From positions 19,011-83,010 of the forward strand of contig DMCZ01000076.1 of NCBI GenBank assembly GCA_003446655.1: a stretch of DNA of 64,000 bases, written 5' to 3'. The position numbers and the translations under genes were made by a program. The notes under the pieces are model-generated. The model worked only from the letters and a program-made list of their open reading frames with translations. It was not told the origin of the DNA and did no database searches. This document shows positions 1 to 9,406 of this stretch, one piece after another (within the stretch, counting starts at the first letter, position 1; each line of letters starts with the position of its first letter). The stretch comes from Thauera sp. GTDB taxonomy: Bacteria > Pseudomonadota > Gammaproteobacteria > Burkholderiales > Rhodocyclaceae.

Positions 1-208
1 AGGCGGGCGCCGCGGCCGAGCTGCCGCCGCCCTTGAAGTCGGTGGCGTACCAGCCCGAGCCCTTCAGCTGGAAGCCGGCGGCCGACAGCAGCTTGGCGTA
101 GCCAGTGGCGCCGCAGGAGGGGCATGAGGACAGCGGCGCATCGCTCATTTTCTGCAGGTGTTCTTTCTGGAAACCGCAGCTCGGGCAACGATATTCATAG
201 ATGGGCAT
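1..208 (-). CDS. FmdB-family zinc-ribbon protein (3' end off window)
   Basis: The ATG at 208 opens a reading frame that runs off the left edge, so about 69 residues of the N-terminal part are visible. It starts MPIYEYRCPSCG and has two CxxC pairs (Cys8/Cys11 and Cys29/Cys32), the small zinc ribbon of the FmdB/CxxC_CxxC_SSSS family. This is followed by the usual Gly/Ser/Ala-rich tail (GFQLKGSGWYATDFKGGG). The family is small and often lies near aspS in betaproteobacteria. It is loosely annotated as regulatory, but no firm biochemical role is known. The gene is downstream of pilD on the same strand, about 130 bp away. The family call is secure and the function is not. Confidence 0.85.
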   Translation of the reverse strand, partial: MPIYEYRCPSCGFQKEHLQKMSDAPLSSCPSCGATGYAKLLSAAGFQLKGSGWYATDFKGGGSSAAAPA

Positions 209-337
209 GGCGTGCTCCCGAAAACAAGTGCGCAAGTCTAACGCAATGCAGCATAAGGAAAAAGCGCGCCCGGTATCCGGTGCGCGCCTGTGAGATGGGG
301 GCGGCCGCTGGCGGCTTCAAGCCCGGTCGAGAGAGGC

Positions 338-1189
338 TCAGAGCAGGCCGAGATAGCGCGTTGTCAGCGTCTCGCCCCAGAACAGGGCGATCACCCCGGC
401 GGCAGCCAGGTAGGGGCCGAAGGGGATCGGCACGTTTCGGCCATGGCGGGCGAAGAGGATCAGCGCGATGCCAACGAGTGCGCCGACCAGCGATGACAGC
501 AGGATGGTCAGCGGCAGCACCTGCCAGCCCAGCCAGGCCCCAATCGCACCGAGCAGCTTGAAGTCGCCATAGCCCATGCCCTCCTTGCCGGTGACGAGCT
601 TGAACAGCCAGAACACTGACCACAGCGCGAGGTAGCCAGCCATGGCGCCGACGACTGCACTCGACAGCTCGGTGTAGGTGCCGCCGAGGTTGAAGGCCAG
701 CCCGAGCCACAGCAGTGGCAGCGTGATGTCGTCGGGGAGCAGTTGGGTGTCGAGATCGATGAAGGCGAGCGCCACCATCGCCCAGATGAAGAGCAGGGCG
801 CCGAGCGCGGCCAGGCCGAAGCCGAAGTGCCAGGCGGCGTAGCCCGACAGCGCTGCGGTGAAGGCTTCGACGATCGGGTAGCGCTTGCTGATGCCCGCGC
901 CGCAGTGGCGGCAGCGCCCGCGCAGCAGCACGTAGCTGACGACCGGGATGTTCTCGAACGCACCGATCTGGTGGCCGCAGTGCGGGCAGCGCGAGCGTGG
1001 CGTGGCGAGATTGAAGCGCTCGGCCGCGGGTGTCGCCTCGCCGCGCAGCTCGGCAGCCTGGGCATGCCAGTCTCGCTCCATCATCTTCGGCAGGCGATGG
1101 ATGACGACGTTGAGGAAGCTGCCGACGAAGAGGCCGAGCAGCGTGGCGAGCGTGGCGAAAGCGAGCGGATCCTGCAGCAGCTCGAGCAT
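338..1189 (-). CDS. pilD: Prepilin peptidase / N-methyltransferase PilD
   Basis: This inner-membrane aspartyl protease cleaves the leader of type IV prepilins and N-methylates the new N-terminus. The 283-residue protein has the N-terminal cytoplasmic zinc domain with two CxxC pairs (Cys68/Cys71 and Cys93/Cys96). It is followed by a polytopic membrane domain with the two catalytic aspartate motifs: the Asp145-x-Asp147 region before LLPDD, and GYGD with Asp209. Length and motif order match PilD/GspO. It is the last gene of pilB-pilC-pilD and starts 3 nt after the pilC stop, so translation is probably coupled. If the genome has a type II secretion system, the enzyme may also serve its pseudopilins. 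Confidence 0.95.
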   Translation of the reverse strand: MLELLQDPLAFATLATLLGLFVGSFLNVVIHRLPKMMERDWHAQAAELRGEATPAAERFNLATPRSRCPHCGHQIGAFENIPVVSYVLLRGRCRHCGAGISKRYPIVEAFTAALSGYAAWHFGFGLAALGALLFIWAMVALAFIDLDTQLLPDDITLPLLWLGLAFNLGGTYTELSSAVVGAMAGYLALWSVFWLFKLVTGKEGMGYGDFKLLGAIGAWLGWQVLPLTILLSSLVGALVGIALILFARHGRNVPIPFGPYLAAAGVIALFWGETLTTRYLGLL

Positions 1190-1192
1190 GGA

Positions 1193-2422
1193 TCAGACGA
1201 CCGAGCCGAGCTTGAAGATCGGCAGGTACATCGCGACCACAAGGCCGCCGATGATGGTGCCGAGGAAGACCATGATCAGCGGCTCGAGCAACTGCGACAG
1301 GCCGGCGACCGCGTCGTCGACTTCCTGCTCGAAGAAGTCGGCGACCTTGCCCAGCATGGCGTCGAGCTGGCCGGACTCCTCGCCGATCGACACCATCTGC
1401 ACCACCATCGTGGGGAAGACGTCCGAGGACTGCATCGCCAGCGTCAGACTGGTGCCGGTGCTGACGTCGCTCTGGATCTGCTTGGTGGCGACCAGATAGA
1501 CGTGATTGCCGGAAGCGCCGCCCACCGAGTCGAGCGCCTCCACCAGCGGCACGCCGGCCGCGAACATGGTGGATAGCGTCCGCGTCCAGCGCGCCACGGT
1601 AGCCTTGCGGATGATCGGGCCGATGACAGGGAAGCGCAGCAGCGCGCGGTCGAGCGCAATCTGCATGGCCGTGGAGCGTTTGTAGCTCCAGGCGATGGCG
1701 ACGATCGCCCCGATCAGGGCGCCGAAGACGAGGTACCAGGACTCGACGAAGAAGTCCGACATCGCGATCACCATCATCGTCGGCGCCGGCAGGTCGGCGC
1801 CGAAGCTCGCGAACACGCTCTTGAACTCGGGGATCACAAACAGCATCATCACCGACACCACCAGGCCGGCGACCACGATCACCGCTGTCGGGTAGAACAG
1901 CGCCGACTTGATCTTGCTCTTGATCGCGAGGATCTTTTCCTTGTAGGTGGCGATGCGGTCGAGGAGGCTGTCAAGGATGCCCGCCTGCTCGCCGGCGGCG
2001 ACCAGGTTGCAGAACAGCTTGTCGAAATGCACCGGATGTTTGGCGAAGGCCTGTGACAGGTTGAGACCAGTCTCGACGTCGGAGCGGATCTCGTTGAGCA
2101 GGCGCGACAGCGCCGGGTTGCCCGAGCCCTTCATGGCGATGTCGAAGGCCTGCAGCAGCGGCACGCCGGATTTCATCATGGTCGCGAGCTGGCGGGTAAA
2201 CAGCGCAATGTCCTTGTCGCTGATGCGCCCACCGCGGGCCATCTTGTGCTTCTTGACCTTGCTGACCTGGATGCCCTGGCGGCGCAGCATCGCCTGCACC
2301 ATGGCGTCGCCGGGGGCGCGGATTTCGCCGCGGACGACCTTGCCGGTCTTGTCCTTGCCTTCCCAGGTGTACAGATCTTCCTTCGGGCCTGTGGCGCGCA
2401 CTGCCCGGCTTGCTGTCGCCAT
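1193..2422 (-). CDS. pilC: Type IV pilus inner-membrane platform protein PilC
   Basis: This 409-residue protein is the polytopic platform on which the PilB ATPase acts to extend the pilus. Two repeated T2SSF (GspF) domains can be seen, one around residues 70-195 and one around 275-400, each ending in hydrophobic membrane segments. The N-terminal part contains the typical WEGKDKTGKVVRGE start and a KVKKHK basic stretch. It lies between pilB (15 nt upstream) and pilD (3 nt downstream), which fits the usual pilBCD operon. Nothing is truncated or unusual. Confidence 0.95.
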   Translation of the reverse strand: MATASRAVRATGPKEDLYTWEGKDKTGKVVRGEIRAPGDAMVQAMLRRQGIQVSKVKKHKMARGGRISDKDIALFTRQLATMMKSGVPLLQAFDIAMKGSGNPALSRLLNEIRSDVETGLNLSQAFAKHPVHFDKLFCNLVAAGEQAGILDSLLDRIATYKEKILAIKSKIKSALFYPTAVIVVAGLVVSVMMLFVIPEFKSVFASFGADLPAPTMMVIAMSDFFVESWYLVFGALIGAIVAIAWSYKRSTAMQIALDRALLRFPVIGPIIRKATVARWTRTLSTMFAAGVPLVEALDSVGGASGNHVYLVATKQIQSDVSTGTSLTLAMQSSDVFPTMVVQMVSIGEESGQLDAMLGKVADFFEQEVDDAVAGLSQLLEPLIMVFLGTIIGGLVVAMYLPIFKLGSVV

Positions 2423-2437
2423 GAGATCGAACGTCCT

Positions 2438-4153
2438 TTATTCGTTGGTCGACGCCAGCACTTCTGCAAGTGAGGTGACGCCCTGTTTTACCTTGCTGAG
2501 GCCCGACTGGCGCAGGTCTCGCACGCCCTCGCGCTGGGCCTGGGCGGCGATGTCCATCGAGTTGCCGCCCGTCATGATGATGTGGGCGATCTCCTCGGTG
2601 ATCGGCATGACCTGGTAGATGCCCACGCGGCCCTTGTAGCCGCTGCCCTTGCAGCGATCACAGCCCACCGGTCCCATCGGTTGCCAGCTCCCGTCCAGTT
2701 CCTCGGGCGCGAAGCCCGCTTCGATCAGCGCTTCCATCGGAATGTCCATCGGCTTCTTGCAGGAGCATAGCCGGCGGGCCAGACGCTGGGCCGTGATAAG
2801 AATCACCGAGGATGCGATATTGAACGGCGCGACGCCCATATTCTTTAGGCGTTCGAGCGTCGAGGGCGCGTCGTTGGTGTGCAGGGTGGACAGCACGAGG
2901 TGGCCGGTCTGCGCGGCCTTGACCGCGATCTCGGCGGTCTCGAGGTCACGGATCTCACCCACCATGATGATGTCCGGATCCTGGCGCAGGAACGCGCGCA
3001 GCGCCGCCGAGAAGGTGAGTCCAGCCTTTTCGTTGACGTTGACCTGGTTGATGCCGGGCAGGTTGATTTCGGCTGGATCTTCTGCAGTGGAGATGTTGAC
3101 GTCCGCGCCGTTGAGCATGTTGAGGCAGGTGTACAGCGAGACCGTCTTGCCCGAGCCGGTGGGGCCCGTCACCAGCACCATGCCGTAGGGGCGCTTGATC
3201 GCGTTGACCAGGGCTTCCTTCTGGTCCGGGTCGTAGCCGAGGGCGTCGATGCCGAGCATGGCCGAGCTCGGGTCGAGGATCCGCATCACGATCTTCTCGC
3301 CATGCAGCGTCGGCAGCGTCGATACGCGGAAGTCGATCGCCTTGTTTTTCGACAGCACGAGCTTCATGCGGCCATCCTGCGGCACGCGCTTCTCGGAGAT
3401 GTCGAGGCGCGAGATCACCTTGATGCGCGCCGCGATCTTGTCCTTGAGCACCAGTGGCGGCTGCGAGATGTCGCGCAGGATGCCATCGGTGCGTACGCGG
3501 ATGCGGTAGTACTTCTCGTAGGGCTCGAAGTGGATGTCCGAGGCGCCCTCGTTGATCGCATCGATCAGCACCTTCTGGATGAACTTGACGACCGGGGCGT
3601 CATCGACCTCGTTCGCCTCGTCCTCGTCGCGCTGCTGCGTGGGGCTGTCCTGCTGCAGCAGGTCCATGTCGAAGGCTTCGCCGGTCAGCTCCTTGAGCGT
3701 GTCGGCGGCGGATTCGGACAGGGTTTCGACGACGCGCTTGAGCTTGTCGGCCTCGGCGATCACGAGGTCGAGCTGCATGCCGGTCTGGAAGCGGATCTCG
3801 TCGAGCGCGCGCAGGTTCGACGGGTCGGCGGTGGCGAGCGTGATGCGGTTCTGACGCTTGGCGAGCGGGGCGACCTGGTGCTTCGCGAGCAGCTTGCGGT
3901 CGACCGCATCGCGCGCGAACATCGCGGTGTCGAAGGCGGCGATGTCGAGGAGCGGGTAGCCGAAGGTCTCGGCGGCGAAGCGCGCCATCGCCGCGCAGTT
4001 CATCAGTCCGCGATTGGCGACCTCGAGCATGAAGGCGTTGGTGGCGTCGTTCGCGTGCGCAGAGCAGGCGAGTGCATCGGCCTCCTGCAGATGACCATGC
4101 TGGATCAGCGCCCTGGCAAATCCGCTCAGGGTCGGTTTGTTGGTTGCCGACAT
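2438..4153 (-). CDS. pilB: Type IV pilus extension ATPase PilB
   Basis: This cytoplasmic hexameric ATPase drives pilus polymerisation. The 571-residue protein has an N-terminal GspE/MshEN domain, then the secretion ATPase core with Walker A GPTGSGKT, the Asp-box region around FRVSTLPTLHGEK, Walker B (DIIMVGEIRDLETAE) and the His box LSTLHTNDAPSTLERL. A C-terminal zinc-binding tetracysteine is visible as RLCSCKK and CDRCKGSGYKG. These features separate PilB from the retraction ATPase PilT. First gene of pilBCD. Confidence 0.96.
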   Translation of the reverse strand: MSATNKPTLSGFARALIQHGHLQEADALACSAHANDATNAFMLEVANRGLMNCAAMARFAAETFGYPLLDIAAFDTAMFARDAVDRKLLAKHQVAPLAKRQNRITLATADPSNLRALDEIRFQTGMQLDLVIAEADKLKRVVETLSESAADTLKELTGEAFDMDLLQQDSPTQQRDEDEANEVDDAPVVKFIQKVLIDAINEGASDIHFEPYEKYYRIRVRTDGILRDISQPPLVLKDKIAARIKVISRLDISEKRVPQDGRMKLVLSKNKAIDFRVSTLPTLHGEKIVMRILDPSSAMLGIDALGYDPDQKEALVNAIKRPYGMVLVTGPTGSGKTVSLYTCLNMLNGADVNISTAEDPAEINLPGINQVNVNEKAGLTFSAALRAFLRQDPDIIMVGEIRDLETAEIAVKAAQTGHLVLSTLHTNDAPSTLERLKNMGVAPFNIASSVILITAQRLARRLCSCKKPMDIPMEALIEAGFAPEELDGSWQPMGPVGCDRCKGSGYKGRVGIYQVMPITEEIAHIIMTGGNSMDIAAQAQREGVRDLRQSGLSKVKQGVTSLAEVLASTNE

Positions 4154-4241
4154 GCCTTGCTCGCGTTCGAGGTGCGGCCGATGTTGCCCGCCGGGTGCGC
4201 CCTTGTAAAGATCCGCACGGCCCCCGGCGTGATCGCCTGCC

Positions 4242-5522
4242 TCATTGGGCCCCGCTGCGCGAGACGGGCCGGAACAGGCGTGCGGTGCGGACCATGCGGT
4301 CCTGCGTCTGCACCACCTCGATCGGTGTGTCGGCGATCTTCATCGAGACGCCGGTCTCGGGAATTTCCTGCAGGTGCTCGAGGATGAGGCCGTTGAGCGT
4401 CTTCGGTCCGTTCGTCGGCAGTTCGAGCTCGAGCTTGCGATTGAGCTCGCGCAGGTTGGCCGAGCCATCGACCAGCACGTTGCCCTCGTCGTTCCATGCG
4501 ATACGCTCGCCGGCATCGGGCGTGCTGGTGGTGAACTTGCCGATGAGCTCCTCGATGATGTCCTCGAGGGTGATGAGACCGAGCAGTTCGCCGTACTCGT
4601 CGACCACGAAGGCCATCCGCTGCTGGTTCTCCTGGAAGAACTGCAGTTGCGAGTACAGCGCCGTATCTGCCGGCACGAAATAAGGTCGCGCGAGCAAGTC
4701 CCGGAGGCGCGCGATGCCGAAAGGCTGCTCGAGGGTGTCGCTGAGCAGGCGACGCTGGTGAAGCACGCCGATCACGTGCTCGCGGTCACCGTCGAAGACG
4801 GCGAGGCGGGTGTGGAAGCTGGTCGCGATCTGATGCCGGATCTCATCTTCGGGGTCCGAGAGGTCGATGGCCTCGATGGCACCGCGCGGGGTCATAACGT
4901 CCTCGACCGTGATGCTTTCGAGGTCGAAGAGGTTCATCAGAATGCTGCGGTGCTTGTGCGGGATGTACTGGCCCGATTCGATCACCATCGCCCGCAGCTC
5001 TTCGACCGACAGCGCGCTACTCGTGTCCTCCCCGGACTTCAGGCCGAGCAGCCCGAGCAGGCCGCGCGAGAACAGGTTCACGAACCAGACCGCAAAGTAG
5101 AAGGTGCGCAGCAGTGCCGAGAGCGGGTAGGCGACGATCGGCGCGAGGCGGTCGGCATGATTGGCGCCGATCACCTTGGGCGTGATCTCGGAGAAAACCA
5201 GGATGGCAAAGGTGACGAGCAGCGTCGCGACGCCGAGGGCCCAGCGCTCGTCACCGAAGAGTTCGAGCGTGATCACGCTGACCAGCGTGGCGGCAGCGGT
5301 ATTGACGAGGTTGTTGAACAGCAGGATGACGCCCAGCAAGCGGTCGGTCCTGGCCAGCAGGTCCAGCGCGAGGTTGGCGCCGTGGTTCCCCTGGGCGGCC
5401 AGCGAGCGTAAGCGGTAGCGGTTCGCGGCCATCATCACGGTCTCGGACATCGAGAAGCAGCCCGATAGCACCAGGAGCACGACGAGCGCGGTGATTTGAA
5501 GCGTCAGGTGGATGTCTGACAC
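4242..5522 (-). CDS. CNNM/CorC-HlyC family transporter (YfjD/CorB-like)
   Basis: The 426-residue integral membrane protein has an N-terminal CNNM (DUF21) domain with about four membrane segments and the motif SGCFSMSETVMMAANRYR. A pair of CBS domains follows (about residues 200-330) and then a CorC_HlyC C-terminal domain. Members of this family, such as E. coli YfjD/CorB, are linked to magnesium and divalent-cation transport or tolerance. Here it sits beside a CcsA-like gene and the divergent ffh, the same neighbourhood as yfjD-ypjD-ffh in E. coli, which supports the YfjD assignment. The substrate is inferred from the family. Confidence 0.88.
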   Translation of the reverse strand: MSDIHLTLQITALVVLLVLSGCFSMSETVMMAANRYRLRSLAAQGNHGANLALDLLARTDRLLGVILLFNNLVNTAAATLVSVITLELFGDERWALGVATLLVTFAILVFSEITPKVIGANHADRLAPIVAYPLSALLRTFYFAVWFVNLFSRGLLGLLGLKSGEDTSSALSVEELRAMVIESGQYIPHKHRSILMNLFDLESITVEDVMTPRGAIEAIDLSDPEDEIRHQIATSFHTRLAVFDGDREHVIGVLHQRRLLSDTLEQPFGIARLRDLLARPYFVPADTALYSQLQFFQENQQRMAFVVDEYGELLGLITLEDIIEELIGKFTTSTPDAGERIAWNDEGNVLVDGSANLRELNRKLELELPTNGPKTLNGLILEHLQEIPETGVSMKIADTPIEVVQTQDRMVRTARLFRPVSRSGAQ

Positions 5523-5600
5523 GGAAGGACCGGAGAGTTTGCGGGGGCCTGAGTATTCGAGCGGGTCAGAACGCTGTCAATGGTTTAGCCGCTGCGGTGT

Positions 5601-6434
5601 TCAGCCAGCACGGTGGAGTACCACCTCGATGACGAAGCGGCTGCCCACGTAGGCCAGCATCAGCGCAACGAATCCCGCGAGCGTCCAGCGCAGCGCAACT
5701 CGCCCGCGCCAGCCCCAAAGCCGGCGACCGACCAGCAGCCCGCCGAACAGCAGCCAGGAGATGAAGGCGAACACCGTCTTGTGATCGACCCTGAGCGCCT
5801 GGCCGAAAAGCGTCTCGGCGAACAGCACGCCCGTCACCAGGGTCAGCGTCAGCAGCACGAAGGCGATGCTGATCAGGCGGAACAGCAGCGCCTCCATGGT
5901 GAGAAGCGGCGGCAGGCCCGCGAGTAGCCGGCTGAAACGCGCGCTGTGCAACTGGCGGCTGGCGACGGACATCAGCATAGCGTGCAGGGCGGCGAGCGTG
6001 AACAGGCTGTAGGCCAGCATGGCGATCACGAAATGGACGCGGAAGGCGGGCGAGGCTGCGTTGGCGAGCACATGGTCGCCAGGGAAAAACAGCGGGAAGA
6101 GGCTGGCGACTGCGCCTGCGGACATGATGACCGCATGCAGGCCCTCGAGCCGGGTGTATAGCGTCTCGACCCAGTAGAAGCACACCGCCAGCCACACCAT
6201 CAGTGACAGCGCGACGCCGAAGCCGAAGCGCATGTCCATGCCCGGGAATATGGCGGCGTGCAGGGCTGCGCCATGGGTCAGGACGGCGGCGAGCAGCAGC
6301 AGACGCTCGCGCGTGCTCATGCACTCGCGCGCCCCGTCGCGCCCGGTGCCGCCCATGAGGCAGGTTCTCCAGAACAGCACGCCGCCCGCCGCATAAAGCG
6401 AGGCAGGAACCAGATGAAGTAGAATTGTGCGCAT
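5601..6434 (-). CDS. CcsA/YpjD-like cytochrome c assembly family membrane protein
   Basis: The 277-residue protein has about eight hydrophobic segments, as in YpjD and the CcsA/CcmC cytochrome c assembly family, which handle haem at the membrane. It contains conserved His-bearing segments such as LLAAVLTHGAALHAAIF and FGQALRVDHKTVFAFISWLLFG. The longest frame begins at 6503, inside the divergent ffh gene. I prefer the ATG at 6434 (MRTILLHLVP), which leaves a 48-bp divergent promoter region. Position next to ffh and a YfjD-like gene matches E. coli ypjD. A direct role in cytochrome c maturation is only a family inference. Confidence 0.82.
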   Translation of the reverse strand: MRTILLHLVPASLYAAGGVLFWRTCLMGGTGRDGARECMSTRERLLLLAAVLTHGAALHAAIFPGMDMRFGFGVALSLMVWLAVCFYWVETLYTRLEGLHAVIMSAGAVASLFPLFFPGDHVLANAASPAFRVHFVIAMLAYSLFTLAALHAMLMSVASRQLHSARFSRLLAGLPPLLTMEALLFRLISIAFVLLTLTLVTGVLFAETLFGQALRVDHKTVFAFISWLLFGGLLVGRRLWGWRGRVALRWTLAGFVALMLAYVGSRFVIEVVLHRAG

Positions 6435-6482
6435 ACGTAGCTGCAGTTTACTCCAAGTCACGCGCCCAAGGCCCGACCGAAC

Positions 6483-7853
6483 ATGCTCGATAATCTGACT
6501 CAACGCCTGTCAAAAGTCGTCAAGACCCTGCGCGGCCAGGCCCGCCTGACTGAAGAGAACATCCAGGAGGCGATGCGCGAGGTGCGCATGGCGCTGCTCG
6601 AAGCCGACGTCGCGCTCCCGGTGGTCAAGGACTTCGTCGCCCGTGTCAAGGAGAAGGCGGTCGGTCAGGAGGTCATTGCTTCGCTGACCCCGGGGCAGGC
6701 CCTGGTCGGGGTCGTGCATGACGAACTCAAGGCGCTGATGGGCGGCGCCCACGAGGGCCTCGATCTGTCGACCCAGCCGCCCGCGGTGGTGCTGATGGCC
6801 GGCCTGCAGGGCGCGGGCAAGACCACCACCACCGGCAAGCTCGCGAAGCTGCTGCACGAGCAGCAGAAGAAGAAGGTGCTGGTGGTTTCCACCGACGTCT
6901 ATCGTCCGGCGGCGATCGAGCAGTTGAAGACGGTGGCGGCCCAGGCGGGGGTCGGCTTCTTCCCCTCGGAGACCGTGCAGAGGCCGGTCGACATCGCGCT
7001 CGCTGCGCTCGACTACGCACGTAAGCACCACATCGACGTGCTGCTGGTCGACACCGCCGGTCGGCTCGCGGTGGACGAGGCGATGATGGCCGAGATCCAG
7101 GCCCTGCACGCAGCGGTCAAGCCGATCGAGACCCTGTTCGTGGTCGATGCGATGCTCGGCCAGGACGCGGTGAACACCGCGCGCGCCTTCAACGAGGCGC
7201 TGCCGCTCACCGGCGTGGTGCTGACCAAGCTCGACGGTGACTCGCGCGGCGGCGCGGCGCTGTCGGTGCGCCACGTGACGGGCAAGCCACTCAAGTTCGC
7301 CGGCGTCGGCGAGAAGCTCTCCGGCCTCGAGCCCTTCCACCCCGATCGCATGGCCAGCCGCATCCTCGGCATGGGCGACATCCTTGGCCTGGTCGAGGAT
7401 GCACGCCGCGGGGTCGATGAGGAGAAGGCCAAGGCCTTTGCGCAGAAGTTGAAGACCGGCAAGGGCTTCGATCTCAACGACTTCAAGGAGCAGATCGCGC
7501 AGATGCGCAAGATGGGCGGGCTGTCCTCGATGATGGACAAGCTGCCGGCGCAGTTCGCACAGGCCGCAGGCAAGCTGCAGGGCGGGGCGGAGGAGAAGGC
7601 GATCGGCCGTATCGAGGGCATCATCAACTCGATGACCCCGCTCGAGCGCGCCAAGCCCGAACTCCTCAAGGCCAGCCGCAAGCGCCGCATCGCCGCCGGC
7701 GCCGGGGTGACGGTGCAGGAGGTGAATCGTCTGCTCAGCCAGTTCGAGCAGACGCAGAAGGTGATGAAGCAGTTCTCCAAGGGCGGCATGAACAAGATGA
7801 TGCGCGCCATGAAGGGCATGATGCCGGGCGGCCTCCCGGGCCTGCCGCGCTGA
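6483..7853 (+). CDS. ffh: Signal recognition particle GTPase Ffh
   Basis: Ffh binds 4.5S RNA and targets nascent inner-membrane proteins to FtsY and the SecYEG translocon. The 456-residue protein has the N-domain helical bundle (1-95), then the G domain with the P-loop GLQGAGKTTTTGKL (107-120), DTAGR and TKLDGDSRGG. The methionine-rich M domain runs from about residue 330 to the end, with clusters such as MMPGG and MRKMGGLSSMMDKL. Length is standard for the family. It is divergent from the CcsA-like gene. Confidence 0.98.
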   Translation: MLDNLTQRLSKVVKTLRGQARLTEENIQEAMREVRMALLEADVALPVVKDFVARVKEKAVGQEVIASLTPGQALVGVVHDELKALMGGAHEGLDLSTQPPAVVLMAGLQGAGKTTTTGKLAKLLHEQQKKKVLVVSTDVYRPAAIEQLKTVAAQAGVGFFPSETVQRPVDIALAALDYARKHHIDVLLVDTAGRLAVDEAMMAEIQALHAAVKPIETLFVVDAMLGQDAVNTARAFNEALPLTGVVLTKLDGDSRGGAALSVRHVTGKPLKFAGVGEKLSGLEPFHPDRMASRILGMGDILGLVEDARRGVDEEKAKAFAQKLKTGKGFDLNDFKEQIAQMRKMGGLSSMMDKLPAQFAQAAGKLQGGAEEKAIGRIEGIINSMTPLERAKPELLKASRKRRIAAGAGVTVQEVNRLLSQFEQTQKVMKQFSKGGMNKMMRAMKGMMPGGLPGLPR

Positions 7854-7883
7854 TCGGGCATTCGTTATCGAGGGCATCCCGCG

Positions 7884-8660
7884 ATGAAAGACATTCTCGT
7901 CGCCTTCGGGCGGGCGAGCCGCAGCCTGATGCGGCGCGACATCTTCTGGCATCTGCTGTGGCCGGGCTTGCTCGCCGTGGTGATCTGGGCGGTGGTCGCG
8001 CTCATGTTGTGGGCCCCCGTCACCGAGGGTCTCTACGCCTGGGTGAGCGGGTGGACCCTCATCAGCGGCTGGTTGGCCGCGTCCGAAACGACGGCGGCGA
8101 TCGTACTGGTGTTGATCCAGATCGCGACCGCGCTGCTGATCGTGCCGCTCGTCTATGTGACCGCTGCGATGCTGGTCGCGACCGTCGCGCTGCCGCTGAT
8201 GCTCGAGAAGGTGGCGCGCGTGGACTATGCCGACATCGAACAGCGCCGTGGGGGCTCGAATCTCGGCAGCGCCTGGAACTCGATCCTTGCGGGTGTGCTG
8301 TTCCTGATCGCGCTCATCGTGTCTCTCCCGTTCTGGCTGATTCCCGGGGCTGGCCTCCTGATCTCGGTTGCGCTCACCGGCTGGCTCAACCAGCGCGCCT
8401 TCGGCTACGACGCCCTGATGTTCCATGCCGACAAGGCTGAGCTTCAGCGCCTGCGCGACGACTGGCGACCGCAGATGCTGTTGCTGGGTGGCGGCACCGC
8501 GCTGCTGGCCTATGTGCCGGTCATCAACCTGGTCGCCCCCGCCTACGCGGGTCTGGCGTTCGTCCATTACATGCTCGAAACCCTGCGGCGCCACCGGCTG
8601 AAATACGGCGTCACCGTGCTCGACGCCGATGCGGGCGCTGCCCAGCGGAAACTGCCATGA
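7884..8660 (+). CDS. EI24 domain-containing membrane protein (CysZ-like)
   Basis: This 258-residue membrane protein has at least four strongly hydrophobic helices, with long charged connections. The conserved EI24 pattern LNQRAFGYDALMFHAD is in the third quarter. The EI24/CysZ family includes the sulfate transporter CysZ, but many betaproteobacterial members have no proven substrate. No cys genes are nearby. The stop overlaps the start of the next gene by 4 nt, so the two are probably translationally coupled. Family assignment is good; substrate unknown. Confidence 0.8.
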   Translation: MKDILVAFGRASRSLMRRDIFWHLLWPGLLAVVIWAVVALMLWAPVTEGLYAWVSGWTLISGWLAASETTAAIVLVLIQIATALLIVPLVYVTAAMLVATVALPLMLEKVARVDYADIEQRRGGSNLGSAWNSILAGVLFLIALIVSLPFWLIPGAGLLISVALTGWLNQRAFGYDALMFHADKAELQRLRDDWRPQMLLLGGGTALLAYVPVINLVAPAYAGLAFVHYMLETLRRHRLKYGVTVLDADAGAAQRKLP

Positions 8661-9406
8661 ACTTCGGTGCCCTGATCATCGGCGACGAGATCCTGTCCGG
8701 TCGTCGCAGTGACAAACACCTCGCCAAGCTCATCGAACTGCTCGGCGCGCGCGGGCTCAAGCTGTCCTGGGCGCGCTACGCGGGTGACGACTTCGCCCGC
8801 CTGACCGAGACCCTGCGCCAGACCTTCGCGACCGGCGACGTGGTGTTCAGCTTCGGCGGCATCGGCGCGACGCCTGACGACCGTACCCGCGAGGCCGCAG
8901 GCGCCGCACTCGGGCTGGAACTGGCCCTGCACCCCGAGGCCGAGGCAGAAATCCGCGCCCGCTTCGGTGATGAGATCACCCCGGAGCGTCTGCAGATGGG
9001 TGTGTATCCGGTGGGCAGCGAGATCATCCCCAACAGCTTCAACCGCATCCCCGGCTTTTCGATTCGCCGGCACTACTTCACACCGGGTTTCCCGATCATG
9101 GCCTGGCCGATGGTCGAATGGGTGCTGGACACCCACTACGCCCACCTGCACCACGCCGAGGACTATGTGGAGCAGGCGGTGACGGTGTGGGATGCCTTCG
9201 AGGGCCAGTTGATCGGGCTGATGCGTCAGGTCACCGCGGACTTTCCCGGCACCACGCTGTTCAGCCTGCCCACCATCGCGGCCGAGGGCCAGCGCCGGTC
9301 TCTGGAGCTTGGCATGAAGGGGCCGGCTGCACGCGTTGCCGAGGCCATGGCCTGCATCAAGGCCGACCTTGATGCGCGTGGCCTTGCGTGGGAAGACAAG
9401 GTTTGA
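8657..9406 (+). CDS. CinA-like molybdopterin-binding domain protein
   Basis: The 249-residue protein carries the MoCF_biosynth/CinA N-terminal fold. It starts with IIGDEILSGRRSDKHL and contains the FSFGGIGATPDDRTREA signature typical of CinA and MoaB/MogA relatives. It lacks the C-terminal nicotinamide-nucleotide amidase domain of full-length CinA, so it is the stand-alone form annotated as a competence/damage-inducible-like or molybdopterin-binding protein. Role in cofactor metabolism is inferred only. ATGA overlap with the upstream EI24 gene. Confidence 0.85.
   Translation: MNFGALIIGDEILSGRRSDKHLAKLIELLGARGLKLSWARYAGDDFARLTETLRQTFATGDVVFSFGGIGATPDDRTREAAGAALGLELALHPEAEAEIRARFGDEITPERLQMGVYPVGSEIIPNSFNRIPGFSIRRHYFTPGFPIMAWPMVEWVLDTHYAHLHHAEDYVEQAVTVWDAFEGQLIGLMRQVTADFPGTTLFSLPTIAAEGQRRSLELGMKGPAARVAEAMACIKADLDARGLAWEDKV

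Noticed and set aside
6510..8594. A 694-codon open frame on the minus strand
   Set aside because: Antisense to ffh and the EI24 gene; no recognisable motif and His/Gln/Arg-rich composition.
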